From Gammaproteobacteria bacterium (lineage in GTDB: Bacteria > Pseudomonadota > Gammaproteobacteria > Pseudomonadales > Azotimanducaceae), in the NCBI GenBank assembly GCA_009837185.1, contig VXUA01000056.1:1-61054 (forward strand): a stretch of DNA of 61,054 nt, read 5' to 3'. Of this stretch, positions 9,071 through 18,821 are shown in pieces. A model generated the notes under the pieces. It was given only the letters and a program-made list of their open reading frames with translations, made no database searches and was not told where the DNA came from. The position numbers were made by a program, and so were the translations under genes. How positions within the stretch are numbered: the first letter of the stretch is position 1; every line of letters starts with the position of its first letter.

Positions 9071-9349
9071 TTAAAAGCAGAGAGACCGGTAAGCACAGAT
9101 GACGTTTTGGAATGGGGACTCTTCGAGTAACAAATCTAAATGCGCGCTCCCTTTCTCCACAATCGGGCGCGTCATATCGCAATCCACCGCACCGAGTAGC
9201 CATAGAAATTGCTCCTCTGGTATATCTGGCAGCTGGCACATTTCGAGCACACAGTCCACAATGAACTTCACCAAGCGAAGTAAATCGGCTTCGCTCTCGG
9301 TCAATATGCTGGCGAGCTCAGGGAATACCTGGTACTCGACTCGGTCCAA
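9071..9349 (-). CDS. Hypothetical protein, 92 aa
   Basis: Frame from TTG 9349 giving an acidic, largely helical protein (LLRLVKFIVDCVLEMCQLPD in the middle). A stop lies immediately upstream, and no ribosome binding site or family is recognised. The composition looks protein-like, but it could be a fragment. It sits between the leu operon and other small unknown genes next to a restriction-modification system. Confidence 0.3.
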   Translation of the reverse strand: MDRVEYQVFPELASILTESEADLLRLVKFIVDCVLEMCQLPDIPEEQFLWLLGAVDCDMTRPIVEKGSAHLDLLLEESPFQNVICAYRSLCF

Positions 9350-9452
9350 CTACTCATATCTACGCGCTCCCTTTGGTCCTTAGTGCCCCTTCTTCACTGT
9401 ACAACATCACCGAGGACGCGCCACTCACCAAGCCCGAACTCATTGATTCGAT

Positions 9453-9827
9453 TCAGATAAAGTCAACGATCTCTTTTTCGTGCTTGCGGTATAGCTTTCT
9501 TGGAAATAGGACCGCTTTCCGCGGGATTGAAGCTTCGTGCCATGTTTCTTGACCGAGCACTATAGCGACATAGTCCAATCCGATCTCGATATCTAGCATC
9601 AATGCAAAGCGATAAACATTGTTTGGTCCAGTAGTCATTTCCCACCTAAAGCCATTATCTTTCTCAAAATCGTCTAGGTCGGTTTCGCTTTCCAATCTAC
9701 AAGTTTCGTGCATTTTCTTCAGTAGGTCGCGAAAGAACTGTTTTGTGATATCGTCCCAATGATTGATAACCGCGACATTTTGGACACTTCCAATTCTGTT
9801 AAAGCAACTAACCCGTAAATCTGTCAT
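9453..9827 (-). CDS. Hypothetical protein, 124 aa
   Basis: ATG start preceded by an AGGAGA-type ribosome binding site on the minus strand. The protein is mixed alpha/beta with no signal peptide or membrane segment. The middle (WEMTTGPNNVYRFALMLDIE) looks like a beta sheet. No family is recognised. It lies just downstream of the methyltransferase gene on the same strand, so it may belong to the same defence-type accessory block. Confidence 0.45.
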   Translation of the reverse strand: MTDLRVSCFNRIGSVQNVAVINHWDDITKQFFRDLLKKMHETCRLESETDLDDFEKDNGFRWEMTTGPNNVYRFALMLDIEIGLDYVAIVLGQETWHEASIPRKAVLFPRKLYRKHEKEIVDFI

Positions 9828-9918
9828 GAATCAACTCTCCTATAGGTTTCGAGCGAAGATTAGAAAACTTGCGAATAGCACGTTTCAAGCGAGCGAAGCA
9901 ACTTGAGTTCGCTTGGCA

Positions 9919-11364
9919 TCAACAAAAGGAAGGAGGTAGCTTCGTTCGTAGTTCTGTTGCTAGCATGCTGATATCTAGACTATTTAAGAGTTCTGCAGTA
10001 ATTGGTCGTTTGGCATCCCAGAAGATGTAGGAACTAAAAAATGTTTTTGCAGAATTTGAGCTCAAGAGCTCAATTAATCTCTGAGCGTCTTCTGATGAAT
10101 CACAGGGTAAGAAATAGCATGTATCGTCCAGTACAACTGGTTTACCTTTAATTGGACCAACCGCACGAAAATTAAGACTCTTGTAAAACCCAGAGACAGC
10201 AACTTTCCATGATGAAAATGAATATGGTCCGACACCAAAAACAGAAAATCGAGGGCGTTTTCTATAAATCGAACTAGATCGTCTGTCCAGAAGGTCTCCA
10301 TGAGCAACTAAATATGCCCAAGTTTTTGGAGCATCACGCTGTATGTGAGAAGTTTCTTCCCCCGGTGCACATTGCGGTACAAGCATAAATTTTTTCGGTT
10401 CAATTTCAGGTTTCATTAATTCGGAACTCTTGAGCATTGGAAACAGATAAGTGGGTTCTAGGCTCAATTTTTCACCGAGACCGTTCAGTAATTTGCCACA
10501 ATCACTAACTCGCAATTCCATCACGCGTGAACAATCGTGTTTGATCCCAGAACGCCACTTTACGTTGGATGGACCTAAGAGATGAATAGAGTCTTCAAAC
10601 GCTCTTAGATTTGCGATCAATCGTCCGTCTCGAAGTGCAATTTCGGATTCAAACTTTGGATTCTTAAGGTCGGTGTAAACGCTGCACTTTTTACTGGTGG
10701 ACCGCTCCTTTAATATGCACACTAGTAAACATGCGTCCACCGCAGCACCAAACTCTTTAGCAGAGTCTATACGATACATCTCTGACTGAGAAATGTGAAA
10801 ACGTCGGTTCCATGCGTTTTGTAGCACTTTCCTAGCGACGCTTGTCTTGTACAACATCGCTACGGCCGCAGTTCGTCCAGACAACCTTTCTAACAGATGT
10901 AATAACATCCACTCTGAAATGTCGAAGTTGCTTTTCCCCGTGATTGCATCGACACCGCCCGATCCAAGATGGTTCGATTTAAGGGGTAAATTACCACCGT
11001 TTAGTGCGCCAACTGTGGAATTGGTAACCCAAGGCGGATTGCCCAGTACTAGTATTGGTTCTTGCAATGTGAAGAGTGTTTCTGACCAGTTCTTCTCAAA
11101 AAAGTCCACGCACTCGACTGTTGCATTTTCTATTGCACGAGCGCGTCGAACATATTCTTTATTGATCTCGAATCCTAAAACTGTTTTGCAACTGGGAAAT
11201 GCTTCTAGCGCTGCTTTTAAAAAAGAACCTTCCCCGCAAGTTGGTTCAACTATAGATTTAGGAGCTACATTCATGCGAATTAGGCTATCACAAACTTCTC
11301 GGCACAGTGCTTGAGAAGTCTGAAAATCTCCGTACTCTACCCTCCCCTCCGTGTTTAAATGCAT
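9919..11364 (-). CDS. DNA N6-adenine methyltransferase, type II
   Basis: Transfers methyl from S-adenosylmethionine to adenine in a specific DNA site, protecting host DNA. AdoMet-binding motif I is EPTCGEGSFL (40-49), and the catalytic motif IV is NPPW (109-112), the variant used by M.TaqI-like N6-adenine enzymes. The C-terminal half (about 270-481) is probably the target-recognition domain. The stop of the putative restriction enzyme at 11403 lies only 38 bases upstream on the same strand, forming a restriction-modification pair. The recognition sequence cannot be read from the protein. Confidence 0.85.
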   Translation of the reverse strand: MHLNTEGRVEYGDFQTSQALCREVCDSLIRMNVAPKSIVEPTCGEGSFLKAALEAFPSCKTVLGFEINKEYVRRARAIENATVECVDFFEKNWSETLFTLQEPILVLGNPPWVTNSTVGALNGGNLPLKSNHLGSGGVDAITGKSNFDISEWMLLHLLERLSGRTAAVAMLYKTSVARKVLQNAWNRRFHISQSEMYRIDSAKEFGAAVDACLLVCILKERSTSKKCSVYTDLKNPKFESEIALRDGRLIANLRAFEDSIHLLGPSNVKWRSGIKHDCSRVMELRVSDCGKLLNGLGEKLSLEPTYLFPMLKSSELMKPEIEPKKFMLVPQCAPGEETSHIQRDAPKTWAYLVAHGDLLDRRSSSIYRKRPRFSVFGVGPYSFSSWKVAVSGFYKSLNFRAVGPIKGKPVVLDDTCYFLPCDSSEDAQRLIELLSSNSAKTFFSSYIFWDAKRPITAELLNSLDISMLATELRTKLPPSFC

Positions 11365-11402
11365 CTTTAGCGCACTCTCAATATGCCTTGAACAGTGCCG
11401 GC

Positions 11403-12050
11403 TTACTCAATCACTCTCTTATACTGAAGTCGCCACTGTAAGGCATTTGATATTGTCAAATACCCTAGACGCGGGGGGTTAATCAACAATTCTTCAGCTA
11501 TTTTCGCAGTTTCTAATTCATCAAGCGGCAGATTTCTATCGTTCATGTAAGCTATTAAATCATCAGCGTTTCCTTCTCGATTCAGTATATCTCTAATACC
11601 ACGAGTAGTCTGGTAATCTGCGGTACGAGATTTATCTACAAATATCGTGTTCAAAATCTCTAATCGCGCTGTACGTGCGTGTTCATCGTCTGTTTTCAAA
11701 TACACAAATACTAGCAATGAATACCCAAGCCCGAAGACTTTTTGTCGAGCGGATTTAAATGGAGAAGAAGATTGAGGCTGTCGTACACTGGTAACCTTTA
11801 AGTCAACGTTGAGCGAGGGGAAATCTATACCCTTTGCTGAACTACCGCGCTCGTAGTCGTACTTCTCATTTAGCATGGTTTGAAATTTGCGCTCGAGGTA
11901 GGTGCCAACTGCTTTTCCATCAGTTACCCCATACAGTTGAGGTTCATCATGTCGTGATTCATTGCTCGCAAAATGCGCTGCTTCTATCTGAAGAGCGTCA
12001 ATGGTCAAAGGTAGAGATTCGCGGTTAAAAGACTCAGAAAATTCAATCAT
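11403..12050 (-). CDS. Putative type II restriction endonuclease
   Basis: Protein of 215 residues encoded directly upstream of the N6-adenine methyltransferase. A PD-(D/E)xK-like core is visible: D76 in GIDFPSL, then D83-L-K85 in NVDLKVTS, the expected spacing of an acidic residue and a D-x-K. A strand FGLGYSLLVFVYLK follows. An N-terminal glutamate (YLERKF) could complete the site. The assignment rests on this motif plus its neighbour. No specific enzyme is recognised. Confidence 0.7.
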   Translation of the reverse strand: MIEFSESFNRESLPLTIDALQIEAAHFASNESRHDEPQLYGVTDGKAVGTYLERKFQTMLNEKYDYERGSSAKGIDFPSLNVDLKVTSVRQPQSSSPFKSARQKVFGLGYSLLVFVYLKTDDEHARTARLEILNTIFVDKSRTADYQTTRGIRDILNREGNADDLIAYMNDRNLPLDELETAKIAEELLINPPRLGYLTISNALQWRLQYKRVIE

Positions 12051-12276
12051 GCCACTAGTAAATGTTTGTAGTTAAAAAACGTAGAAATTGAAACTGCGAC
12101 TTGTTATTTTGTCCGCTAGTCCGAACAAAGTCAATTGGATGTGTTGCTCTATGACCAATATATACCACTGATAGTTCTTTCATCGACTTCCGACAAAGTG
12201 GCTGCCCCGCTGTCTGTAGCTAGGAACAGTGTCCACGAACTATTTGTATGCAACCCCTTTCGATAGATAACACCGA

Positions 12277-13881
12277 TCATTTTCTCCGTGTTTCAAACCA
12301 ACTCATCCATTGGCCCTTTCGCATAAACGCTTGCTCGGATACTTCAACTATTGTTGGGGTATCGTCCTCATAAGCGGCCTCTAAAACATCTTTCAATTGC
12401 AGTAAATTTTTGGGTTGGCGAAAGTTCATAAAAAATGCCTCCGCTAGCAATGCAAAGTTTGGAGGCGTGGGAGATGTGTAGTATCGTGCTGAAGACTCCG
12501 AAAACATAGCCTTGTCAATCTCTCCGTAGCCGTCGTTATTCCAGATGATGAATGGAATTCCAAGACTAAGTTGACTTGCGGTTTGGAGTTCTGATAGCGT
12601 AAAAGCCGCGCCGCCATCACCGACCAAACACGCAACTCTTTTTTCCGGTCGGGCAATTTTGGCTCCGATCGTTGCAGGGATGCTATAGCCGAGAGTTCCA
12701 AATCCAGTTACGCTGTGGAAATATCCTCTCACCATGTCTGGTTCATAAAGCAATTGCGCGTAGTAATTAGGTTGTGATGAATCTCCAACTAGGATGTCCG
12801 TCTGTTCTTGAATCACGTTAAGGAACGCGTGCATGTCGTCATTGAAATGTATGTTTTTTTCTACTAGAGCTCGAGTCTGTATTACTCGTTCGTTCCCCGC
12901 ATTTTTTTTGCGTAAATCATGTTTCAGAAATGATTGCAGAACTCTCTGAGAATCCCCAACAATACCGATGTCAGCAGTTGCATTCGAAGTAAGTTGCTCG
13001 GGATCGATATCAACTCGAATGAGATACTGGCACTCTAAGTTCTTGTTGGTTAAGAAAAAATCAAAATCCGTTTCCCCAAGCTCAGTTCCGATCGCAATCA
13101 CGACATCTGAGTTCTGGATAAGGTCACGAATTTCTGGGAATGAAGGACTATAACCAACCGAGAGTCGGTGCCCAGAAGGCAATATTCCCTTTGCGTTTGT
13201 GGTACTGACCAACGGAGCATCGATCATATCCGCAAACTCGATCAATTCTTTCTGAGCATGGAGGACCCCGCCACCAACAACAATTACGGGTTGAATTGCA
13301 TTTTGAAGGACTTCGATCGCATCCGAAAGCGTTGAATCGGCAATCTCTTGTTCTTTTCGGGCTGGTCGCCAATCTTCCTCAGCAGATAGGTCGTAATCGA
13401 GTAAAGTTAATGGAACTTCCAGATGAATGGGACCCGGGCGATTCAGACGAAGTGAGTTGTCCAAAAAATCACAGAGAGAGGAGAACGTAGTCATTCGATC
13501 AAGACGGATGTGTGCACGCGTGATTTTCTGGGAGATTGCTGCTTGTCCAGTAAGTTCGTGTAACGTTCCACTTTCCTTGCTTTCACCGCATGGAGTCAAG
13601 ACGATCATTGGAATGGAGTCGGCGCGTGCCTGTGCAATCGCAGTTGCCGCGTTCAAAAATCCTGGACCATCGATGAGTAGACAACCCGAGATCCTACCAG
13701 ATGCCCTTGCGAATCCATCTGCCATGAACGCTGCGCTCTGTTCGTGTCGTACGGTTACTAGCTTATGCCCATCGCGATGAAACACACGGTAGAACGGTAG
13801 GTTATGAATTCCGGGAATTCCGAAAAAAACGGTGACTCCAAAGTCTCGTAATATTCTTGAAACTTGATCAGTGAGAGTCAT
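12277..13881 (-). CDS. ThDP-dependent enzyme, acetolactate synthase/AruI-like
   Basis: Thiamine-diphosphate enzyme of 534 residues. The N-terminal pyrimidine-binding domain has FFGIPGIHNLPFYRVF and the catalytic glutamate in VRHEQSAAFMADGFAR. A central domain follows, and the C-terminal diphosphate domain has GDGG and the metal-binding asparagine in WNNDGYGEI. The GIPGxHN opening resembles 5-guanidino-2-oxopentanoate decarboxylase (AruI) of the arginine transaminase pathway more than biosynthetic IlvB. No small regulatory subunit lies nearby, which also argues against IlvB. The exact substrate is unknown. Confidence 0.75.
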   Translation of the reverse strand: MTLTDQVSRILRDFGVTVFFGIPGIHNLPFYRVFHRDGHKLVTVRHEQSAAFMADGFARASGRISGCLLIDGPGFLNAATAIAQARADSIPMIVLTPCGESKESGTLHELTGQAAISQKITRAHIRLDRMTTFSSLCDFLDNSLRLNRPGPIHLEVPLTLLDYDLSAEEDWRPARKEQEIADSTLSDAIEVLQNAIQPVIVVGGGVLHAQKELIEFADMIDAPLVSTTNAKGILPSGHRLSVGYSPSFPEIRDLIQNSDVVIAIGTELGETDFDFFLTNKNLECQYLIRVDIDPEQLTSNATADIGIVGDSQRVLQSFLKHDLRKKNAGNERVIQTRALVEKNIHFNDDMHAFLNVIQEQTDILVGDSSQPNYYAQLLYEPDMVRGYFHSVTGFGTLGYSIPATIGAKIARPEKRVACLVGDGGAAFTLSELQTASQLSLGIPFIIWNNDGYGEIDKAMFSESSARYYTSPTPPNFALLAEAFFMNFRQPKNLLQLKDVLEAAYEDDTPTIVEVSEQAFMRKGQWMSWFETRRK

Positions 13882-13943
13882 CTAGAAAAGTGCATCCGTA
13901 CGCCGTTCACGTGCCTGACAACAACGTTTTGGTTTCGTGACCG

Positions 13944-14879
13944 CTACTTCTCAAATACTTGATCTAGATGCCATTCGACAAAAGCGGGATCAGGCCAGTG
14001 ATGTTGTTCGTGCGGTAACAACAAACTGGTTCCTCGTATTTGTTCCAACCACGACTCCATTGGTCCTGAGCTGTTCAAAGTGAAAGCGAGAATGATGCGA
14101 TAAGATTCAGAATCGTGTTTTAAACTGATTGCGCCCCAATCAAACAACTTGTGATGAGAAGAACAGAGTGCTAAACCATTTGGAATAGTGTCTGGACCGT
14201 CGTAGCAATGCCAACGAATGTGTGCTGCTTCCACGTCTACCAAGGTATCCCGCAGTCGAATTGAACTACCACAGAACGCACACTTTCGTCGGTAGGCGTT
14301 CAGAACTTTCTCGCGAAAGTTTGGATCCCGTTTAGTCGTGTTTGTTCTGTTGTCAAGACCCTGCGTGGATACAACGTCGGCGGCCGAGATGAAATCTTTG
14401 AGCGGATCTGGAAATCCCAATTCTTGACAAATCGCCGAAAAGTAGCTTTCGGGAAAGTTCTTAGTGAGTAATAAGTGGGCAAGTTGAAGAATTAGGTTCG
14501 GACAATCTAAGAGAATTTTCATCGTCTCGTGATCAAATCCTCCAGCAACTCCTCGATCTATTAACTCCGTTTCGCTCAACTTACTTGCGTAATTTCGCTG
14601 AAAATCATCGATACCCTTGAGTTCCCAACCGACTTGATCAGTTAGTAGCCGGGTAAAAGGATCTTTCGTAGTGTGGTTCTTCTTGGATTGATAGAATCGA
14701 TTGAGCAATTCCGTGAGTTTGGGCTTGATTTCTTCGTACGCAAACAAACGATACGTTTGCTCAATCCACAATCGACTAAGAACGTATAGGAGAAGAAGCG
14801 GTTTGTGTGGAGCTCGCACTCCCTTATGAGTCGCTTGCCTGATACTCAGAAATTGACTAAGAAGAGAATCGGGGACCAA
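13944..14879 (-). CDS. HNH endonuclease, sulfur-binding (ScoMcrA-like) type
   Basis: The N-terminal half opens like the sulfur-binding restriction enzymes: an early APHKPLLLLYVLSRL helix (about residues 23-37). Proteins of this layout recognise phosphorothioate-modified or otherwise modified DNA. The C-terminal HNH domain contains KCAFCG, then VEAAHIRWHCYDGP, then NGLALCSSHHKLFDWG, giving the zinc cysteines and the H-N-H residues. A defence role against modified foreign DNA is likely. No dnd or ssp modification genes are in the window, so the host itself is presumably unmodified or modified from elsewhere. Confidence 0.7.
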   Translation of the reverse strand: MVPDSLLSQFLSIRQATHKGVRAPHKPLLLLYVLSRLWIEQTYRLFAYEEIKPKLTELLNRFYQSKKNHTTKDPFTRLLTDQVGWELKGIDDFQRNYASKLSETELIDRGVAGGFDHETMKILLDCPNLILQLAHLLLTKNFPESYFSAICQELGFPDPLKDFISAADVVSTQGLDNRTNTTKRDPNFREKVLNAYRRKCAFCGSSIRLRDTLVDVEAAHIRWHCYDGPDTIPNGLALCSSHHKLFDWGAISLKHDSESYRIILAFTLNSSGPMESWLEQIRGTSLLLPHEQHHWPDPAFVEWHLDQVFEK

Positions 14880-14910
14880 TATTCTTCAACGCGTCAAGGA
14901 TGGATAGTCC

Positions 14911-15834
14911 TTACTCTAATTCTTGCTTTAGCAATCGCGGAATGACTAATTCAACTCTCGAGACCGGAGTCTGTTCTATCGGAGACAACGGCCCATTCCC
15001 GAACGGAACGACATTCAATCCTTGATCTTCAAAGACCTCTTGAATTTGTTCGGCACAACCGCGAGAGTACTCAAGCAACTCTTCGGTGGCATTAGGTCCG
15101 TTCACATGGCAAACAACGTAAATCTCTTCGTCCACAAACTCTTGCAATTCAGTTTCCGCCAGTGTCCTGAGGCTTTCCAAATCTTCCGTCGATATCGTTC
15201 CTTGAGAATCAGGAACAACGTCGGGTAATGTCACGGTGCCTCGTCGCAATAGCTCGCTCGATACATCCACCGGAGCGTCAAACGCAACTCTTTCACTGGG
15301 CAAAATTTCAACGACGTGGGCGTAGACTCGGCGATTTGATCGTTCGACGACATAGATCATTAATAAGTATTGTACATCATCTTTCTCTAGTGCGACGGCA
15401 AGATAGTTTTGATTCACATCGGAAGCCGACAGTACTCGCTCTCCGAAAATATCGCTCGCCCAGATCGTCGCGCGTCCACAATCTCGTTGTTCGCACTCAA
15501 ACTCTATTTCACCACCGAGCGAGGTGATCTGCTGTTTAAACCAGTCGGTCGTATCCAATCTTTTTAGGTCCGAGGGCATCCGATACGTATTTGAAGATAC
15601 AGAACCGAAAACTTTGATCGCACGTTCAAAGGTGACTTCGTTGCGTATTCGTTGAGCTGAAGATAAGATGAAGTTTATCGGTTCATCATCTTCTGACACC
15701 TCTTTGATTTCAAGCTCAGCTCGTGGATGCGCTGGTATGACTTGTTCTGATGCGTGAAGACTGAGACTGAATAGTCCCACTAACATACAAGTAATGCTAC
15801 AAAACCAATCTCTTGATGTGCTCAACTCTTTCAT
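14911..15834 (-). CDS. Secreted DUF4892-like protein
   Basis: N-terminal signal peptide (to about residue 28, LFSLSLHASE) on a 307-residue protein. The segment RDCGRATIWASDIFGERVL with a following Asp and Gln-x-Tyr resembles the DUF4892 family of exported proteins. A C-terminal part (about 200-300) looks like an OmpA-type periplasmic domain but is not confidently assigned. The start codon overlaps the gpsA stop by four bases (15831-15834), so it is translated with gpsA. Function is unknown. Confidence 0.55.
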   Translation of the reverse strand: MKELSTSRDWFCSITCMLVGLFSLSLHASEQVIPAHPRAELEIKEVSEDDEPINFILSSAQRIRNEVTFERAIKVFGSVSSNTYRMPSDLKRLDTTDWFKQQITSLGGEIEFECEQRDCGRATIWASDIFGERVLSASDVNQNYLAVALEKDDVQYLLMIYVVERSNRRVYAHVVEILPSERVAFDAPVDVSSELLRRGTVTLPDVVPDSQGTISTEDLESLRTLAETELQEFVDEEIYVVCHVNGPNATEELLEYSRGCAEQIQEVFEDQGLNVVPFGNGPLSPIEQTPVSRVELVIPRLLKQELE

Positions 15835-16856
15835 CGAAATTCTGTCGTTAATCTACTACCGATAACATCAACATCGTCTTTTTGCTCACCAGTCATGAGT
15901 TCAAATATAGTTTCTTTCAGGTCTTCTCCACGCACCAATACCCTATAAAGAGCGTCTGCTAACGGCATGTACAACTGCATTCGTTGTTTATATGCATACA
16001 CTGCTTTTAATGTATTAACTCCCTCGGCTAACTTGCCTAGTTTATTCATTGCCTCGTCTAGAGACAATCCAGAAGCGAATTGGTAACCAAGTTGAAAATT
16101 CCTCGAATGCGGCGAAGTACATGTCGCGACAAGATCTCCGACACCTGCGAGGCCTAGAAACGTATATGGATTGCCTTCCATTGCTTGTGCGAATCGACTC
16201 ATTTCGATCAAGCTTCGAGTAATTACCAATGATACCGCGTTTTGTCCTACGTCCAACGCAGTTGCGATACCACAAATGATGGCGTATACGTTCTTTAGAG
16301 CTCCTCCAAGTTCGACGCCGTAGACGTCAGGACTGGAATATACTCGGAAGGTACTGCTACTCAACCGTTGTTGTACCATCAATCTTAACTGACGATCCGG
16401 ACTAGCAATGACCGTACCGGCAAACTTTCCAAGCGCTATCTCTTCCGCTAAGTTAGGTCCACTCAACACCCCAATCACACCTGGCGGTAACTCCTCCGCC
16501 AAAATTTCGCTCATAAGTTTGAAGGAGTTATGTTCGACTCCTTTGGTCGCACTCACTGCATACGTGCCGGATTGGATGTGTTGGCCGACCAAAGTCGCAA
16601 CATCTCGAAACGAAGCACTCGGTACAGTTACAAATACCAGATCGCACTTTTCTAGTGCTAAGCCGATGTCCGTTGTCGGTACTACGCGCTCGTGTATTGC
16701 GTGTCCTGGAAGGTATCGACGATTTTCCTTGTGAGCGTCAATGTCCGCAAGCTGGTCTTCATCGCGCATCCACAGATACGTTTTAAAACCATTAGAGGCA
16801 ACGATATTCGCAATAACGGTACCAAAGTTTCCTGCGCCAACGACCGCAACTGTCAT
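15831..16856 (-). CDS. gpsA: Glycerol-3-phosphate dehydrogenase [NAD(P)+]
   Basis: Reduces dihydroxyacetone phosphate to sn-glycerol 3-phosphate for phospholipid synthesis. Of 341 residues. The N-terminal dinucleotide motif is VGAGNFG (6-12), the catalytic lysine lies in GVELGGALKNVYAI, and GLAGVGDLVATCTS with the following SRN is the family signature. The ATG lies 10 bases after the htpG stop, so the order htpG-gpsA-DUF4892-like looks like one transcript. Confidence 0.95.
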   Translation of the reverse strand: MTVAVVGAGNFGTVIANIVASNGFKTYLWMRDEDQLADIDAHKENRRYLPGHAIHERVVPTTDIGLALEKCDLVFVTVPSASFRDVATLVGQHIQSGTYAVSATKGVEHNSFKLMSEILAEELPPGVIGVLSGPNLAEEIALGKFAGTVIASPDRQLRLMVQQRLSSSTFRVYSSPDVYGVELGGALKNVYAIICGIATALDVGQNAVSLVITRSLIEMSRFAQAMEGNPYTFLGLAGVGDLVATCTSPHSRNFQLGYQFASGLSLDEAMNKLGKLAEGVNTLKAVYAYKQRMQLYMPLADALYRVLVRGEDLKETIFELMTGEQKDDVDVIGSRLTTEFR

Positions 16857-16866
16857 GTGTGATCCA

Positions 16867-18750
16867 TTAAGCTAACAGTTCCGTAAGCAATCGGTTCACG
16901 CGCTTCACGTGCGTGCCTGCTTCAATCGGATAAGTCCCATCCGCTAAAACGGCTTGCTCGTGCAATAAGTGAACCAAATCCTCGAATCTTGCTTCATCTT
17001 GCTCTTGCGCTAAGTGTTCGATCAAACTGTGTGATGCGTTAATCTCGAGAGTGGGCTTGGATTGTGGCACTTTTTGTCCCGATGCTTCTAATACCCGACG
17101 CATGTGTAAGTCGAGATCGTGATCACCGAGGACTAGACACGCTGGGGAGTCGACTAATCGTTTGGACTTGCGCACCGATTCGATAACATCCCCCAGAACA
17201 GTCTTGATTCGCTCCAGTAGCGGTTCGTCAATGTCTACATCCTCTTCATTCTCAACTTCTTTTTCCTCCTCTTTTGTCTCGGGGAGATCTAAGCTACTTC
17301 TAGTGATGTCTTGAAATTTCTTGCCCTCAAATTCATCAAGGTGAGACATCATCCATGCATCAATTGGATCACCGAACACCAACACTTCAATACCCTGGCT
17401 CAAAAATACTTCTAAGTGCGGGCTGTTTCGTGCGGACTGCTCGTTGTCACCAATTACGTAATAGATGAATTCCTGATCATCGGGTGCACGTTCAATGTAA
17501 TCCGTCAATGACGTTCGTTGCGGGGCATGCTCTTCACCCGATGGCACTGAATCCTGAGTGGTGGTAAACCGCAATAGTTTTATGAGTGTCTCTCGATTTG
17601 GGTTCATTGGAACGGTACCTTCTTTAATGACATTACCAAAGTTATCCCAAAACTCTCCGTACTGTTCAGGTTCGTCGGTTGCGACTTTTTGAAGTCGATC
17701 AAGAACACGCCGTGCTAAAGCATTACGGATTGTCTCTACAGTTTTGTGCTCCTGGAGCATTTCTCGAGACACATTCAATGGCAAGTCGTTGGAATCAACG
17801 ATCCCTTTTACCCAGCGTAAATAAATCGGTAAGAATGTTTCGGCATCGTCCAGAATGAACACTCTTTGAACATAGAGTTTCAGTCCCCGCGCGGCTTCTG
17901 GGTTATACAAATCAAAAGGAGCGCGTTTGGGGATATAGAGTAAACTGGTGTATTCCAAACGGCCTTCGACTCGATTGTGACTCCAAGCGATGGGATCTTC
18001 AAAATCGTGCGAGATGTGTTTGTAAAACTCTTTGTACTCGTCATCGCTGATATCGGATCTAGACCGAGACCAGAGTGCCGTTGCTGTATTAACGGTATCG
18101 CGTTCGTCTTGTTTATCCTTGTCCAAAGAAGGCATGGTCACGGGACATGCGATATGATCGCTATAGCGTCTCACAATTTCACGCAATCGATATGCGCTCA
18201 AATACTCTTTGGCTTCTTCTTGGAGCTTAAGGGTTACTGAAGTACCTCGGGAGGTCTCAGTGTCTTCAACAGTGAATCCTTCCTCTCCTGTCGATGTCCA
18301 TTTAGTCCCTACTTCGGTGCCTGCTCGTCGTGTGAGTACCACAACTTCATCCGCAACCATAAAAGTGCTATAAAACCCTACACCGAATTGTCCGATCAGA
18401 GTTGCATCTGCTTTTTGATCTCCAGTCAGTTGATTCAAGAATTCTTCGGTACCCGATTTCGCGATCGTACCTAAATTTTCGATGATTTCCTCGCGCGTCA
18501 TACCGATGCCGTTGTCCACAACCGTAATTGTCGCAGCTTCTTCGTCAAAGTCGATCGCGATACCTAATTCTGTGTCCTCTCCTAACAATTCGTCATTTTC
18601 AAGTGCTTCGAATCGCAACTTATCCACAGCATCAGAAGCATTGGAGATGAGTTCGCGCAGAAACACTTCTCGGTTCGAGTACAGTGAGTTAATCATCAGG
18701 TGCAGAAGTTTCTTAGCTTCTGTCTGAAAGCTCAGAGTTTCAGTAGACAT
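16867..18750 (-). CDS. htpG: Chaperone protein HtpG (Hsp90)
   Basis: ATP-dependent dimeric chaperone. Of 627 residues, normal for bacterial Hsp90. The N-terminal GHKL ATPase motifs are ELISNASDAVDKLR, DNGIGMT and GQFGVGFYS. The middle domain includes NVSREMLQEHKTVETIR, and the C-terminal dimer domain ends in VKRVNRLLTELLA. An acidic insertion (KEEEKEVENEEDVDID, about residue 495) separates middle and C-terminal domains. No heat-shock promoter was identified upstream. Confidence 0.97.
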   Translation of the reverse strand: MSTETLSFQTEAKKLLHLMINSLYSNREVFLRELISNASDAVDKLRFEALENDELLGEDTELGIAIDFDEEAATITVVDNGIGMTREEIIENLGTIAKSGTEEFLNQLTGDQKADATLIGQFGVGFYSTFMVADEVVVLTRRAGTEVGTKWTSTGEEGFTVEDTETSRGTSVTLKLQEEAKEYLSAYRLREIVRRYSDHIACPVTMPSLDKDKQDERDTVNTATALWSRSRSDISDDEYKEFYKHISHDFEDPIAWSHNRVEGRLEYTSLLYIPKRAPFDLYNPEAARGLKLYVQRVFILDDAETFLPIYLRWVKGIVDSNDLPLNVSREMLQEHKTVETIRNALARRVLDRLQKVATDEPEQYGEFWDNFGNVIKEGTVPMNPNRETLIKLLRFTTTQDSVPSGEEHAPQRTSLTDYIERAPDDQEFIYYVIGDNEQSARNSPHLEVFLSQGIEVLVFGDPIDAWMMSHLDEFEGKKFQDITRSSLDLPETKEEEKEVENEEDVDIDEPLLERIKTVLGDVIESVRKSKRLVDSPACLVLGDHDLDLHMRRVLEASGQKVPQSKPTLEINASHSLIEHLAQEQDEARFEDLVHLLHEQAVLADGTYPIEAGTHVKRVNRLLTELLA

Positions 18751-18821
18751 TTAAATTTCCGTTAGTGTTATGCTTCGCTAAAAAATATTGTCTAGTTGTC
18801 GAGATTTCAAGAACAAAGGTA

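Noticed and set aside
8901-9239. Minus-strand 112-codon frame
   Set aside because: It overlaps a more protein-like frame, and its composition looks random.
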